Origin: Oscillospiraceae bacterium MB08-C2-2
GTDB lineage: Bacteria; Bacillota; Clostridia; Oscillospirales; Ruminococcaceae
Length of the DNA stretch: 64,000 nucleotides
Direction: 5' to 3'
NCBI GenBank assembly: GCA_035621215.1
Contig: CP141729.1
Span: 394,944-458,943 of the forward strand
The notes under the pieces were generated by a model that had not been told where the DNA came from, searched no databases, and saw nothing but the letters and a program-made list of their open reading frames with translations. Shown here piece after piece: positions 43,460 to 53,395 of the stretch (positions are counted from its first letter, which is position 1; every line of letters begins with the position of its first letter). The translations under genes and the position numbers were made by a program.

Positions 43460-43969
43460 TTGATTATTATGGGAATTGACCCGGGCTATGCCATTGTGGG
43501 GTACGGTGTGGTGGATTATACCGCCGGGCACCGATTCCGGCCTGTGGCCTATGGTGCCATTATTACAGAAGCGGATACGCCTTTTGAACAGCGGCTGGAA
43601 CACATTTGGGACCGGCTGGTTTTTTTGCTGTCTAAATACAAACCCAAAGAAATAGCGGTGGAAAAGCTGTATTTCACCACCAACCAAAAAACCGCCATAC
43701 AGGTTGCACAAGCCCGTGGGGTGATTTTGCTGGCGGCAGTCAAAGCGGGGGTTGAAGTCTATGAATATACCCCTTTGCAGGTCAAGCAGTCGGTGGTGGG
43801 TTATGGCAAAGCAGAAAAAAATCAGGTGATGCAAATGACCAAATCCCTGCTGGGGCTGGAGCAAATCCCCAAGCCGGATGATGCCGCCGATGCCCTTGCC
43901 ATTGCCATTTGCCACAGCCATACATCAGGTTCCAGAGTGAACATGAAAAATCTGCTCTATAGGGGGTAA
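43460..43969 (+). CDS. ruvC: Holliday junction resolvase RuvC
   Basis: A 169-residue endonuclease that cuts Holliday junctions in recombination repair. The acidic catalytic residues are visible in MGIDPGYAIVGYG (first Asp), VEKLYFTTNQKTA (Glu) and PDDAADALAIAICH (two Asp). I chose TTG at 43460, nine bases after GGAGA; GTG at 43454 and ATG at 43469 are alternatives and the N-terminus is therefore uncertain by a few residues. It is followed by ruvA after five bases. Confidence 0.93.
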   Translation: MIIMGIDPGYAIVGYGVVDYTAGHRFRPVAYGAIITEADTPFEQRLEHIWDRLVFLLSKYKPKEIAVEKLYFTTNQKTAIQVAQARGVILLAAVKAGVEVYEYTPLQVKQSVVGYGKAEKNQVMQMTKSLLGLEQIPKPDDAADALAIAICHSHTSGSRVNMKNLLYRG

Positions 43970-43974
43970 GAATA

Positions 43975-44574
43975 ATGTTTTACAGCCTGCGTGGAACGCT
44001 CCTTTTTTATGATACAACCACGGCCGTAGTGGAATGCGGTGGAGTGGGCTACAGCTGTCTGACCACTCTTTCCACCCTTCAAAGCCTGCCCCGGGCAGGG
44101 GAAGAGGTTATCCTCTATACTTGGCTCAGCGTACGGGAAAATGCAGTGGATTTATACGGCTTTGCCGATTTAGGCGAGCTGGATTGTTTTAAAATGCTTA
44201 TTGGTGTTACTGGAGTGGGGCCGAAGGTGGGAGTTTCTATCCTTTCTGCTCTTTCGCCGGAGCGGTTGGCTCTAGCTGTGGCTGGTGGGGATTACAAATC
44301 CATTACCGCCGCACAGGGCGTTGGTCCCAAGCTGGCTCAGAGAATTGTGCTGGAGCTGAAAGATAAGGTGAAAAACAGCGACGTGGCTAAAGGTGCCACC
44401 CAGCTGCCCGGCAACTTGAATCTGGATGCAGGCAATGCGGCCGAGGCTATCAGTGCGCTGGTGGTGCTGGGCTATGGACAATCGGATGCCGCCGGTGTCA
44501 TTGCCCGGCTGGATCCGGCCACATCGGTTTCGGATATGGTTAAGGCCGGGCTCAAGGCACTGGCCGGACGATAA
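43975..44574 (+). CDS. ruvA: Holliday junction DNA-binding protein RuvA
   Basis: A 199-residue protein, the usual length. The OB-fold N-terminus is MFYSLRGTLLFYDTTTAVVE. Helix-hairpin-helix motifs are GVTGVGPKVGVSILS and AAQGVGPKLAQRIVLELKDK. The flexible linker and C-terminal domain III (AEAISALVVLGYGQSDA) that contacts RuvB are present. It tetramerises on junctions and targets RuvB. Part of the ruvCAB operon. Confidence 0.95.
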   Translation: MFYSLRGTLLFYDTTTAVVECGGVGYSCLTTLSTLQSLPRAGEEVILYTWLSVRENAVDLYGFADLGELDCFKMLIGVTGVGPKVGVSILSALSPERLALAVAGGDYKSITAAQGVGPKLAQRIVLELKDKVKNSDVAKGATQLPGNLNLDAGNAAEAISALVVLGYGQSDAAGVIARLDPATSVSDMVKAGLKALAGR

Positions 44575-44617
44575 AGGATTGGCAAAATAAATAGGGCGGG
44601 AAAGCAGGGAGAACGCT

Positions 44618-45703
44618 ATGCCTGATATTGAGATGGATTTTGAAAGCAGAATGACCGAGCCGGAGTATATCCCGGAGGATGCGGCAGTGGAAACCTCACT
44701 GCGTCCCAAAACCCTCGGCGAATACATTGGGCAGGTCAAAGCCAAGGAAAACCTTTCAGTATTCATTGAGGCGGCCCGCCAACGTGGGGATTGCCTGGAT
44801 CATGTGCTGCTCTATGGGCCTCCCGGTCTGGGAAAAACCACTCTTTCGGGTATTATCGCCAATGAAATGTCGGTGAACATCCGGGTTACTTCCGGCCCTG
44901 CCATTGAAAAGCCGGGGGATTTGGCGGCTCTGCTGACTAATTTATCCCACGGGGATATTTTGTTTATCGATGAGATACATCGGCTTTCCCGGGCGGTGGA
45001 AGAGGTTCTTTACCCCGCCATGGAGGATTATGCCTTGGATATTATCATCGGAAAAGGCCCCTCCGCCCGTTCCATCCGCATCGATCTGCCCCGGTTCACC
45101 CTTGTGGGAGCGACTACCCGGGCGGGGCAGTTGACCGCCCCTTTGCGGGATCGCTTTGGTGTTGTTCTGCGCTTGGAATTGTATAATGTAGAGGAGTTGG
45201 CCTCCATTGTTCGCCGCAGTGCCGGTCTGCTGGAGATTTCCACCGATGAACAGGGTGCCCAAGAACTGGCACGTCGGAGCCGGGGAACCCCCCGTATTGC
45301 CAACCGCTTGCTCAAACGGGTGCGGGATTTTGCACAGGTGCTGGGGGATGGGATCATCACCCGGGATATTGCCGCCGTGGCGCTGGACAGGCTGGAAATT
45401 GACCAACTGGGTCTGGATTCCCTTGACCGCCGCCTGCTGGCGACCATTATCCGCAACTATGCGGGCGGCCCTGTAGGGCTGGAAACCTTGGCAGCGGCAG
45501 TTGGTGAGGAATCGGTCACCTTAGAGGATGTATGCGAGCCGTATCTGATGCAGATCGGCTTCTTGAGCAAGACCCCCCGAGGCCGGGTGGTGACCGAGCT
45601 GGCTTATCGGCATTTGGGAATCACCCCCAAGAATTCCGGGGCCTATGAACAGCTCAACCTGATGGGGGATATTTTACAGGAAAGCCCCGGTGACGTGGAG
45701 TAA
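44618..45703 (+). CDS. ruvB: Holliday junction branch-migration ATPase RuvB
   Basis: A 361-residue AAA+ motor. The N-terminal extension is followed by [12 protein letters not shown], Walker [10 protein letters not shown], Walker [10 protein letters not shown], sensor 1 LVGATTRAG and a C-terminal winged helix ([19 protein letters not shown]). It drives branch migration with RuvA. ATG at 44618 follows GGGAG. Spacing of 43 bases to ruvA supports one operon. Confidence 0.96.
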   Translation: MPDIEMDFESRMTEPEYIPEDAAVETSLRPKTLGEYIGQVKAKENLSVFIEAARQRGDCLDHVLLYGPPGLGKTTLSGIIANEMSVNIRVTSGPAIEKPGDLAALLTNLSHGDILFIDEIHRLSRAVEEVLYPAMEDYALDIIIGKGPSARSIRIDLPRFTLVGATTRAGQLTAPLRDRFGVVLRLELYNVEELASIVRRSAGLLEISTDEQGAQELARRSRGTPRIANRLLKRVRDFAQVLGDGIITRDIAAVALDRLEIDQLGLDSLDRRLLATIIRNYAGGPVGLETLAAAVGEESVTLEDVCEPYLMQIGFLSKTPRGRVVTELAYRHLGITPKNSGAYEQLNLMGDILQESPGDVE

Positions 45704-45806
45704 CCGGAACAGGCTTCTTTTGGAGCAAACTCTGCTGGCTTTGCATAAGCTGAAAAAGATGCATTTTCTGCAAAAAGCCGGTATTTTTATAAAGGAGTGA
45801 CTGAAA

Positions 45807-47189
45807 ATGGGCAGAATTTTCGGAACCGACGGCGCTCGTGGAGTAGCCAATACAGAGATCAGCTGCCAGCTTGCTATGAACATCGGCCGGGCTATGGCGA
45901 TGGTTCTGGCTGAACGCATTGGAAAACGCCCCACCATTTTAATTGGCAAGGATACTCGTATTTCCTCCGACATGCTGGAGGCCGCACTGACAGCCGGGGT
46001 TAGTTCGGTGGGAGCGGATGTGATTGTGGCGGGGGTTCTCCCTACACCGGCGGTGGCTTTTTTGATTACCAATGCGCATGCGGATGGGGGCATTATGATT
46101 TCCGCCTCCCATAACCCTTATGAATTCAACGGCATTAAAATTTTTGGCAACGAGGGCTACAAGCTCACCGATGAAGAAGAATTTGAAATTGAAGAGATCA
46201 TTCTCGATAAGGTAAAGCCCTATTCTCTGCGGTGGGGCTGGGAGCTTGGGCGGATCACACGGGATGAAACCCTGTGGGAAAAATACATCCAGTATCTTTC
46301 CAGTACCATAGAAGGGGATTTAAGCGGCCTGCGGGTGGTGGTGGATTGCTCCAACGGCAGCGCCAGTGCAACAGCGGCTCACCTTTTTGATAAGCTGGGC
46401 TGTGATGTCACCATTCTCAACAATCAGCCAAATGGTGTCAACATCAACCGGGATTGCGGTTCCACCCACATTGAAAAGCTGGCCGAAGTTGTCCGAGAGA
46501 ATGGTTATGATGTGGGCGTTGCCTTTGATGGGGATGCCGACCGGTGCTTGGCAGTAGATGAAACCGGCCATATAGTGGATGGTGATGTCATGATGGCCAT
46601 TATGGCCACTCACCTGAAAAAGCAAGGGAAGCTGGTTAACAACACTATAGTGGCCACCGTTATGAGCAACATGGGGCTTCTGCGCTTTGCCCGGGAAAAC
46701 GGCTTTGTTGTGGAAACCACCAAAGTAGGCGACCGCTATGTGCTGGAAACCATGCTGAAAAAGGGCTACAATCTAGGCGGTGAGCAGTCCGGGCACATGA
46801 TTCTTCACGACCACATGACCAGCGGAGATGGCCAGCTGACCGCTATTCAGCTTCTTTCGGTTATGAAGCAAACGGGCAAAAAGCTCTCGGAGCTTTCCGG
46901 CGTTATGACCGTGTATCCGCAGGTGATGCTGGGCTTCCGGGCCGATTCGGTGATGAAATCCAAGCTGGATGTGGATGCAGGCGCCCTTAAAATCATCCAA
47001 AAGGCCAAGGATCAATTGGGCGAAAACGGCCGTGTGCTGATTCGGGCTTCCGGCACAGAGCCTTTGATCCGGGTCATGCTGGAAGGGGAAAGCCTGGAGG
47101 AAATTACCTCCCTTGCTCAGGAAACAGCCGCAAATCTGGAGGAGAGATTATCCAACAATGAGGATTGCAAAAAACTGGAAGGATTTTGA
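45807..47189 (+). CDS. glmM: Phosphoglucosamine mutase
   Basis: A 460-residue phosphohexomutase that converts glucosamine 6-phosphate to glucosamine 1-phosphate for cell-wall precursors. It begins GRIFGTDGARGVAN, has the phospho-serine loop ISASHNPYEFNGIK, the metal-binding loop FDGDADRCL and the sugar-binding GGEQSGHMI. RASGTEPLIRVM near the C-terminus is the phosphate-binding segment. ATG at 45807 follows AAAGGAG. The 103-base gap after ruvB shows no terminator. It overlaps the next gene by 32 bases. Confidence 0.95.
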   Translation: MGRIFGTDGARGVANTEISCQLAMNIGRAMAMVLAERIGKRPTILIGKDTRISSDMLEAALTAGVSSVGADVIVAGVLPTPAVAFLITNAHADGGIMISASHNPYEFNGIKIFGNEGYKLTDEEEFEIEEIILDKVKPYSLRWGWELGRITRDETLWEKYIQYLSSTIEGDLSGLRVVVDCSNGSASATAAHLFDKLGCDVTILNNQPNGVNINRDCGSTHIEKLAEVVRENGYDVGVAFDGDADRCLAVDETGHIVDGDVMMAIMATHLKKQGKLVNNTIVATVMSNMGLLRFARENGFVVETTKVGDRYVLETMLKKGYNLGGEQSGHMILHDHMTSGDGQLTAIQLLSVMKQTGKKLSELSGVMTVYPQVMLGFRADSVMKSKLDVDAGALKIIQKAKDQLGENGRVLIRASGTEPLIRVMLEGESLEEITSLAQETAANLEERLSNNEDCKKLEGF

Positions 47190-48021
47190 AATACTGGATA
47201 CCACACAGGGGGAAAAGCTGGAGCGTTGGGGAGAGTTCCTCCTCATACGCCCTGACCCCCAGATTATATGGACACCGGAAAAATCCCCCATTTGGCAAAA
47301 GGCGGCGGCCAGCTACCGCCGCTCCAATTCCGGGGGAGGGGAGTGGCAATACCGCAAGAAGCTCCCCGAGGGCTGGACTGTGGATTACGATAAGCTTCGG
47401 TTCCACATCCGCCCCACTGGCTTCAAGCACACGGGACTGTTCCCGGAGCAGGCGGTCAACTGGGATTATATGTCAGATAAAATCAAGGCTGCGGGCCGGC
47501 CTATCCGGGTGCTGAACCTTTTTGCCTACACTGGCGGGGCAACTCTTGCCTGTGCGGCGGCAGGTGCCAGTGTCTGCCATGTGGATGCCTCCAAGGGGAT
47601 GGTGAGCTGGGCACGTGAGAATGCCGCCCTTGCCGGTCTTTCGGACAGGCCCATCCGCTGGATTATAGAGGACTGCAAAAAGTTTGTGGAGCGTGAGCTT
47701 CGCCGAGGCAGTACCTACGATGCCATTCTCATGGACCCACCTTCTTATGGGCGGGGCCCCACCGGTGAGGTGTGGAAGCTGGAATCTGCCGTTTATGAGC
47801 TGGTGGCACTCTGCGCCGGCCTGCTCAGCGAAAATCCACTGTTTTTCCTGCTCAACTCCTACACCACGGGGCTTTCCCCCTCGGTAATGGAATATATATT
47901 GGGCATACTTTTACAGAAAAGAATGACCGGAACACTCAGCTCGGCGGAAATCGGCCTGCCAGTTTCCGCCAGCGGCATGAATTTGCCCTGCGGAAGCACT
48001 GCCATTTGGGAAAGGGACTAA
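47158..48021 (+). CDS. Class I SAM-dependent methyltransferase (RlmI/RlmK-like)
   Basis: A 287-residue methyltransferase. The Rossmann motif I is VLNLFAYTGGATLACAAAGA and the catalytic-region motif IV is MDPPSYGRGPTGEVWKL, both characteristic of RlmI/RlmKL-type 23S rRNA cytosine/guanine methyltransferases. It lacks the N-terminal PUA domain of E. coli RlmI. ATG at 47158 has GGAGAGA ten bases upstream and overlaps the end of glmM. The target nucleotide is not assigned. Confidence 0.82.
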   Translation: MRIAKNWKDFEILDTTQGEKLERWGEFLLIRPDPQIIWTPEKSPIWQKAAASYRRSNSGGGEWQYRKKLPEGWTVDYDKLRFHIRPTGFKHTGLFPEQAVNWDYMSDKIKAAGRPIRVLNLFAYTGGATLACAAAGASVCHVDASKGMVSWARENAALAGLSDRPIRWIIEDCKKFVERELRRGSTYDAILMDPPSYGRGPTGEVWKLESAVYELVALCAGLLSENPLFFLLNSYTTGLSPSVMEYILGILLQKRMTGTLSSAEIGLPVSASGMNLPCGSTAIWERD

Positions 48022-48028
48022 CAACACC

Positions 48029-48892
48029 ATGGATAACATCATCACCTGCAAAAACATCACCTACCGCTATGGTTCACCCGAGGAAGAGCACCCGCCCGCA
48101 CCTCCTGTGTTTGAAAACCTAAGCCTTTCCATCGGGCGGGGGGAATTTGTGGCGATTCTGGGGCATAACGGTTCGGGTAAATCCACCCTTGCCAAGCATT
48201 TCAATGGGATATTTCTGCCCAGCGAGGGGCAGGTTCTGGTGGATGGCATGGATACGGCAGATGCCGACCGGCTCATGGAAATCCGCAGCCATGTGGGCAT
48301 GGTATTTCAAAACCCCGATAACCAGATTGTGGCCACTGTGGTGGAGGAAGATGTTGCCTTTGCCCTTGAGAATATGGGGGTTCCCCCTGCCAAAATCCGT
48401 GAGCGGGTGGATGCCGCTCTGCATTCGGTGGGTATGTATAAATACCGCCTCCACGCACCCCACCGGCTTTCCGGCGGACAGAAGCAGCGGGTTGCCATTG
48501 CAGGCATCATCGCCATGCGCCCCCAGTGCGTGGTGCTGGACGAGCCCACCGCCATGCTTGACCCAAGAGGGCGGCAGGAGGTGCTGGCCACCATCCGCAA
48601 GCTGAATCAGGAATTCGGCAACACGGTTGCGCTGATTACCCACTATATGGACGAGGCCGCTCAGGCTGACCGGGTGGTGGTAATGGATGGCGGCAAAATC
48701 ATACTGGATGGCCCGCCACATCAGGTGTTTTCTAATGTGGAGCAGCTCAAATCGGTGGGGCTGGATGTTCCTCAGGCCACCGAGCTTGCGGATATTCTCT
48801 ATCAGGCCGGTTATCCCATTTCCCGCCAGATCATCACCGAGCAGGAATGTATAGAGGCTTTGGCGGCTTTGCTGGGCCAAAAGGGCTCTTAA
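48029..48892 (+). CDS. ecfA1: Energy-coupling factor transporter ATPase A1
   Basis: A 287-residue ABC ATPase of the ECF (group II vitamin) importers. Walker A is GHNGSGKST, the Q-loop region MVFQNPDNQI is typical of EcfA1, the signature is LSGGQKQRVAIAG and Walker B is CVVLDEPTAML followed by the D-loop DPRG. It pairs with EcfA2 on the shared EcfT scaffold to serve several substrate-binding S components encoded elsewhere. Eight bases after the methyltransferase gene. Confidence 0.94.
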   Translation: MDNIITCKNITYRYGSPEEEHPPAPPVFENLSLSIGRGEFVAILGHNGSGKSTLAKHFNGIFLPSEGQVLVDGMDTADADRLMEIRSHVGMVFQNPDNQIVATVVEEDVAFALENMGVPPAKIRERVDAALHSVGMYKYRLHAPHRLSGGQKQRVAIAGIIAMRPQCVVLDEPTAMLDPRGRQEVLATIRKLNQEFGNTVALITHYMDEAAQADRVVVMDGGKIILDGPPHQVFSNVEQLKSVGLDVPQATELADILYQAGYPISRQIITEQECIEALAALLGQKGS

Positions 48893-49025
48893 CAGCTTTC
48901 AGGATAAAATGCACCAAAATATGTATGCCTTTTGTGTTATACTCATTCTGCTTCCCGGCGGGCGCTGAAATGATGTGCAAAAAAGGCTTTGCAGGCAAAC
49001 CATAAGCCCCGGGAGGTATTGCTAC

Positions 49026-49892
49026 TTGGCCATCATCAAGACAGAAAACTTAACCTATATCTATTCGGCTGGAACCCCCTTTGAAAGGGCGGCGATCCAA
49101 GACATTAACCTTGAAATACAAAAAGGGGATTTTGTCGGCCTTATTGGGCATACTGGCTCGGGTAAATCCACCCTGATTCAGCATTTTAACGGGCTTTTGG
49201 CTCCGGCCTCCGGTAAAATCTACATCGATGGGGAGGATATCTGGGCAAAGCCCAAAGAAATCCGCCGCTTTCGCTTCAAGGTGGGGCTGGTTTTTCAGTA
49301 CCCCGAATACCAGCTTTTTGAAGAAACCGTCTACAAGGATATTGCCTTCGGCCCTCTGAATATGGGGCTCTCTTCTCAGGAGGTGGATGACCGTATCCGC
49401 CGGGCGGCCCATTTTGTGGAGCTTTCCCCGGAGCTGTTTGAAAAATCCCCCTTTGAGCTTTCCGGCGGTCAAAAGCGCCGGGTAGCACTGGCAGGGGTTC
49501 TGGCCATGGAGCCGGATATTCTGGTGTTGGACGAGCCCACTGCCGGCCTTGACCCAAAAGGGCGGGATACCATTCTCACCGAGATTCAGCGGTATCATGA
49601 GCAGAGGGGCACCACCGTTGTGTTGGTTTCCCACTCCATGGAGGATATTGCCCGCTTTGCCAAAAAGGTGCTGGTTATGCGGGATGCGCAGATCAGCTAT
49701 TTTGAGGATGTCAGCCAAGTGTTTACCCACGCCGCCCAGTTGGAGGAAATGGGGCTTACCGTTCCGCAGGTTACCCGCATATTCGGTGAGCTGCACCGGC
49801 GGGGCTTTGCCGTGGAGCCCAATACCTATACCATTGAGCAGGCCAAGGCACAGCTTCTGGCGCTCATGCAATCCAAAGGGGAGGTGAAGTAA
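49026..49892 (+). CDS. ecfA2: Energy-coupling factor transporter ATPase A2
   Basis: A 288-residue ECF ATPase. Walker A is GHTGSGKST, the Q-loop VFQYPEYQLFEETVYKDIAFG is cut short here to its first part VFQYPEYQLFEE, the signature is LSGGQKRRVALAG and Walker B is LVLDEPTAGLDP. The start is TTG at 49026, eight bases after GGGAGGT; there is no suitable ATG. A 133-base gap separates it from ecfA1, with no clear terminator. It overlaps ecfT by one base (TAATG). Confidence 0.93.
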   Translation: MAIIKTENLTYIYSAGTPFERAAIQDINLEIQKGDFVGLIGHTGSGKSTLIQHFNGLLAPASGKIYIDGEDIWAKPKEIRRFRFKVGLVFQYPEYQLFEETVYKDIAFGPLNMGLSSQEVDDRIRRAAHFVELSPELFEKSPFELSGGQKRRVALAGVLAMEPDILVLDEPTAGLDPKGRDTILTEIQRYHEQRGTTVVLVSHSMEDIARFAKKVLVMRDAQISYFEDVSQVFTHAAQLEEMGLTVPQVTRIFGELHRRGFAVEPNTYTIEQAKAQLLALMQSKGEVK

Positions 49893-50704
49893 TGCTCAAG
49901 GATATTACCATCGGGCAGTATTTCCCCGGAGATTCCCCTCTCCACAGGCTTGACCCCAGAGTCAAGCTGCTGCTGGCCACCGCTTATGTGGTGCTTTTGT
50001 TTATGGTGAAGAATCCCATCGGTATGCTTGTGGGCATCTTTTTTCTGCTGTTTACCTACCCCTTGGGAAAAATCCCCCTGAATATGATCGGCAAAAGCCT
50101 TAAGCCGGTGATTCCGGTGGTGCTTTTTACGGCCATATTGAATATGTTTTTTGTAACCGGTGAGCCGGTGCTGGATTGGTGGTTCATTACCATCACCCGG
50201 GAAGGCATTTCCACCGCTGTGTTGATGTCGGTGCGCATTATCTGCCTCATTGCCGGAACCTCTCTCATGACCTATACCACCTCGCCCATTGCCCTTACCG
50301 ATGCCATTGAGCGGCTTTTTTCGCCTCTCAAGCGCCTCAAGGTGCCGGTGCATGAGGTGGCGATGATGATGACCATTGCCCTGCGTTTTATTCCCACCCT
50401 TCTGGAAGAAACGGATAAGATTATGTCCGCCCAGAAGGCTCGGGGTGCGGATTTGGAATCGGGCGGGCTGATTAAGCGGGCCAAGGCACTGATGCCGATT
50501 TTGATTCCTCTGTTTGTTTCTGCTTTTCGCCGGGCGGATGAGCTGGCTATGGCTATGGAATGCCGGTGTTATCAGGGCGGGGAAGGGCGCACCCGTATGA
50601 AGCAGCTTCACCTTTCCTTCCGGGATTTGGTAGCGGCCGCTTTTATGATAGCCTGTATTTTTGCAGTAATCGGGTTCAATCTTTGGGCCCCTGTCCTTTT
50701 TTAG
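49892..50704 (+). CDS. ecfT: Energy-coupling factor transporter transmembrane protein EcfT
   Basis: A 270-residue membrane scaffold with about five to six hydrophobic segments. It begins IGQYFPGDSPLHRLDPRVKL, the family's N-terminal hallmark. The two cytoplasmic Ala/Arg/Gly coupling motifs are AQKARGADLES and the later MECRCYQGGEGRT, which dock on the two ATPases. Its start is coupled to the ecfA2 stop. S components are not in the window. Confidence 0.93.
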   Translation: MLKDITIGQYFPGDSPLHRLDPRVKLLLATAYVVLLFMVKNPIGMLVGIFFLLFTYPLGKIPLNMIGKSLKPVIPVVLFTAILNMFFVTGEPVLDWWFITITREGISTAVLMSVRIICLIAGTSLMTYTTSPIALTDAIERLFSPLKRLKVPVHEVAMMMTIALRFIPTLLEETDKIMSAQKARGADLESGGLIKRAKALMPILIPLFVSAFRRADELAMAMECRCYQGGEGRTRMKQLHLSFRDLVAAAFMIACIFAVIGFNLWAPVLF

Positions 50705-50707
50705 CCT

Positions 50708-51460
50708 ATGCGGAATCTTTTGATTACCCTGCGCTATTGCGGGACACGATTTCATGGCTTTCAGGTACAGAAAAATGCCCTTTCGGTTCAGGAAGCCTTT
50801 CAGGACAGTGTAGAGCAGATTTTGGGCAATCGCCCCGATATCAAGGGCTGCTCCCGCACCGATGCAGGGGTGCATGCCAATATGTTTTGCCTTTCCATGC
50901 TGTGTGAAAGCGCCATTCCCTGTGATAAGCTGGTGCTGGCTCTCAACCGTTATCTGCCCGAGGATGTGGCGGTGACCGCCTGCCGGGATATGCCGCTGGA
51001 TTTTCACGCCCGGTATGACTGCACAGGCAAGCGCTATGTTTACCGCATCCTCAACAGCCGGGTCAAGGACCCCTTTTCCCCCGGGCTCAGCTACCGCTGG
51101 CCTCATCCGCTGGATGAAGCGGCTCTCAGCCGGGAAGCGGCGGATTATGTGGGAACCTATGATTTTTCCAGTTTCTGCTCCACAGGCGGGGATTTGGAGG
51201 ATCGGGTGCGGACCATTTACAGCGCCAAGGTGACCCGGCAGGGGGAATATATCCACTTCACTGTTACCGGGGATGGCTTTCTTTACAATATGGTGCGCAT
51301 TATGGCGGGCACGCTTCTGTTTATTTCAATGGGGCGGATTCCTTGGGGTGGCATACCGGAAATTATCCAAAGCAAAAACCGGGAGCTGGCCGGTAAAACC
51401 ATGCCTGCACAGGGGCTTTTTTTGGATGAGGTTTTTTACGATGACCGGGTCAGGCTGTAG
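50708..51460 (+). CDS. truA: tRNA pseudouridine synthase A
   Basis: A 250-residue enzyme making pseudouridine at tRNA positions 38-40. The catalytic aspartate is in CSRTDAGVHANMF, and other family blocks are DFHARYDCTGKRYVYRI, YDFSSFC and GDGFLYNMVRIMAGTLL. It starts three bases after ecfT; the ribosome site is weak, consistent with coupling. The ecf-truA order is common in clostridia and bacilli. Confidence 0.95.
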   Translation: MRNLLITLRYCGTRFHGFQVQKNALSVQEAFQDSVEQILGNRPDIKGCSRTDAGVHANMFCLSMLCESAIPCDKLVLALNRYLPEDVAVTACRDMPLDFHARYDCTGKRYVYRILNSRVKDPFSPGLSYRWPHPLDEAALSREAADYVGTYDFSSFCSTGGDLEDRVRTIYSAKVTRQGEYIHFTVTGDGFLYNMVRIMAGTLLFISMGRIPWGGIPEIIQSKNRELAGKTMPAQGLFLDEVFYDDRVRL

Positions 51461-51496
51461 CGGAACCGGATTAATTGAGGCTGATGGAGCGGTTTG

Positions 51497-52654
51497 ATGG
51501 CTAACACAACGGATTTTCAAAAACTGCGAAAAAAACGGCAGCGCAAAGAAACCCTCAAACGGATTTTGATTCTGGGTGGGGTTGCCTTGGCTTTGGCCAG
51601 TGTGGTTTTTCTCAACAGCTATCTGATTGATATTGGCGCAACCACCCACCTGAGCGATTATATCAGCTCACTGGGCGGGGGAGGCTATCCGGTTTCGGTT
51701 CCGGGCGGGGAGATTATAAGCGTGGAGGGGCTGGATACCGATCTGGCCGTGCTCAATGATACCAATCTGTATATTTACAGCCCCAAGGGTAAAATCATCA
51801 GCAGCGTTCAGCAGATGAATTCCAATTCCATTATGGACGTGGGCGGCAAGCGAGTTCTGACTTATTCCATCGGCTCAAAAAGGCTTGCAATCCACAGCCG
51901 TTCTCAAGAGGTTTTTGCACAGGATTTTCCTTTCGGAGTGCAGTATGCCTCGATGAATGAGCAGGGCTATTTTGCGGTGGTTACCTCCTCACAGCAGTAT
52001 GTTTCGCAGGTGCTGGTCTATGACAGCTCCTTTAAGGAGATATACCAGTTTTTTTCCGCTGAGAACATTGTCACCGGGGTATCGGTTTCACCTTCCGGCA
52101 AAATGCTGGCGGTGGCCTGCCTCAACACCCAGAATGGCATGCTGCAATCGGTGCTCTATTTGTATCGGCTCAACGCCGAAAAAGAAGTGGCTAAAATCCT
52201 TTTGACTGAAGAATTGATTTTGAATGTGGATTTTGCCGAGGATAAGCGCATTTCGGTGGTAACCGATAAAAGCTGGGTCAATTTCTCCGACACCGGGCTG
52301 GAGCTGAACCGCTATTCCTTTGAAGATCAGCCTCTGATATCCTTCCGCTCACAGGGCAAAAACATGCTGTTCCTGCTGGGGCAATATAAAGATACCCGCA
52401 GCCAGGATTTGGCTGTGGTGGATACGGCCGGTATCCAGCGTGCGGGGCTGCACAGCTCCGACCGCATCCGGGATATGGCCTTGGATTCTAAAAATATCTA
52501 CCTGCTCTATGACGATGGGCTTTATACTTATAACTACGATTTCAACGAGACCTCTGCATTTCACACCCGTAATATCAGCCGCATTGTACCGGTTAAAAAC
52601 AGGCTCTATTACCTGACCGACGAAGAAATAGCGGTGCTGGGATTGCAACCGTGA
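51497..52654 (+). CDS. Membrane-anchored beta-propeller-like protein (DUF5711 type)
   Basis: A 385-residue protein. The first 25 residues are highly basic, then one membrane helix (residues about 25-45; ILILGGVALALASVVFL) anchors an external domain. That domain has repeating beta-strand units like a WD/propeller fold (LAVLNDTNLYIYSPKGKIIS; VLVYDSSFKEIYQFFS; GVSVSPSGKMLAVACLN). This architecture fits the uncharacterised DUF5711 family of clostridia. ATG at 51497 follows GGAG. It lies between truA and the CvpA-family gene. Function unknown; a cell-envelope or sporulation scaffold role is possible. Confidence 0.7.
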   Translation: MANTTDFQKLRKKRQRKETLKRILILGGVALALASVVFLNSYLIDIGATTHLSDYISSLGGGGYPVSVPGGEIISVEGLDTDLAVLNDTNLYIYSPKGKIISSVQQMNSNSIMDVGGKRVLTYSIGSKRLAIHSRSQEVFAQDFPFGVQYASMNEQGYFAVVTSSQQYVSQVLVYDSSFKEIYQFFSAENIVTGVSVSPSGKMLAVACLNTQNGMLQSVLYLYRLNAEKEVAKILLTEELILNVDFAEDKRISVVTDKSWVNFSDTGLELNRYSFEDQPLISFRSQGKNMLFLLGQYKDTRSQDLAVVDTAGIQRAGLHSSDRIRDMALDSKNIYLLYDDGLYTYNYDFNETSAFHTRNISRIVPVKNRLYYLTDEEIAVLGLQP

Positions 52655-52682
52655 AAAGGGAGCGAAAACCCGGGAGGGAACG

Positions 52683-53375
52683 ATGACACAATATACTTGG
52701 CTGCTATGGGATGCTTTGGCGGTGCTGGTGCTCATTTGGGCCGTGGAAAAAGCGGCACGCAAGGGCTTTGTCCGAGCGGTGCTGGAGCTGTTGAGCTGTG
52801 TTGTGGCCGCTATGCTTTCTCAATATTGTGCACCGCTGCTGGCCCCACGGCTGTATGAATGGTTTGGCCGTGATCTGGCCCGGATGGCAGTGGAAAAGCA
52901 GATTGAAAGCTCCGGTCTGCTGGATGGCGTAGGTGGGCTTGCCCAGTCGGTCACCGGTATGCTGGGGGGGCTTTTGCGCTATGGCGGCGGTGTGCCGAAG
53001 GATTTCATTATCCCATCCACAACCCGGGAGGCGGCGGAGCTGCTGGTGGATCAGGTGCTTGCAGAGCCTTTGATGACTTTGCTCCAATCCTTGAGCTTTA
53101 TGCTTATTTTTTCTTTGGCTTTGTTTATTCTGCGGCGGTTCTCAGGGCTGCTTTCTTTTGTGCAGTATCTGCCGGTGGTGGGCACGGTCAACACCTTTTT
53201 GGGCGGTGTTATGGGAGTGGCGCAAGGGCTGATTTATCTGCTGCTTTTGGCTCTGGGGCTGTATTTTGTGATTCTCATCACCGGGGGAGATGCCCGCTGG
53301 CTCAGCCCGGAGATCGTAGACCAAACCTTTGTGGTTCGGTTTTTTTATAGTTTCCTCCATTTAAAGCTGCCTTAA
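52683..53375 (+). CDS. CvpA-family membrane protein
   Basis: A 230-residue protein with four hydrophobic segments. The beginning (WDALAVLVLIWAVEKAARKG, continuing into FVRAVLELLS) and the later GLLSFVQYLPVVGTVNTFLG and GGVMGVAQGLIYLLL follow the CvpA/colicin V production family. The E. coli homologue is needed for colicin V export, but in Gram-positives the role is unknown. ATG at 52683 has GGGAGGG. It is 28 bases after the DUF5711-type gene. Confidence 0.8.
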   Translation: MTQYTWLLWDALAVLVLIWAVEKAARKGFVRAVLELLSCVVAAMLSQYCAPLLAPRLYEWFGRDLARMAVEKQIESSGLLDGVGGLAQSVTGMLGGLLRYGGGVPKDFIIPSTTREAAELLVDQVLAEPLMTLLQSLSFMLIFSLALFILRRFSGLLSFVQYLPVVGTVNTFLGGVMGVAQGLIYLLLLALGLYFVILITGGDARWLSPEIVDQTFVVRFFYSFLHLKLP

Positions 53376-53395
53376 AAAAGGCGGACTGATCCCCC

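Noticed and set aside
49826-51256. A 476-codon minus-strand open frame opposite ecfT and truA.
   Set aside because: His/Gln/Gly-rich shadow composition with no domain, while both plus-strand genes are complete and well recognised.
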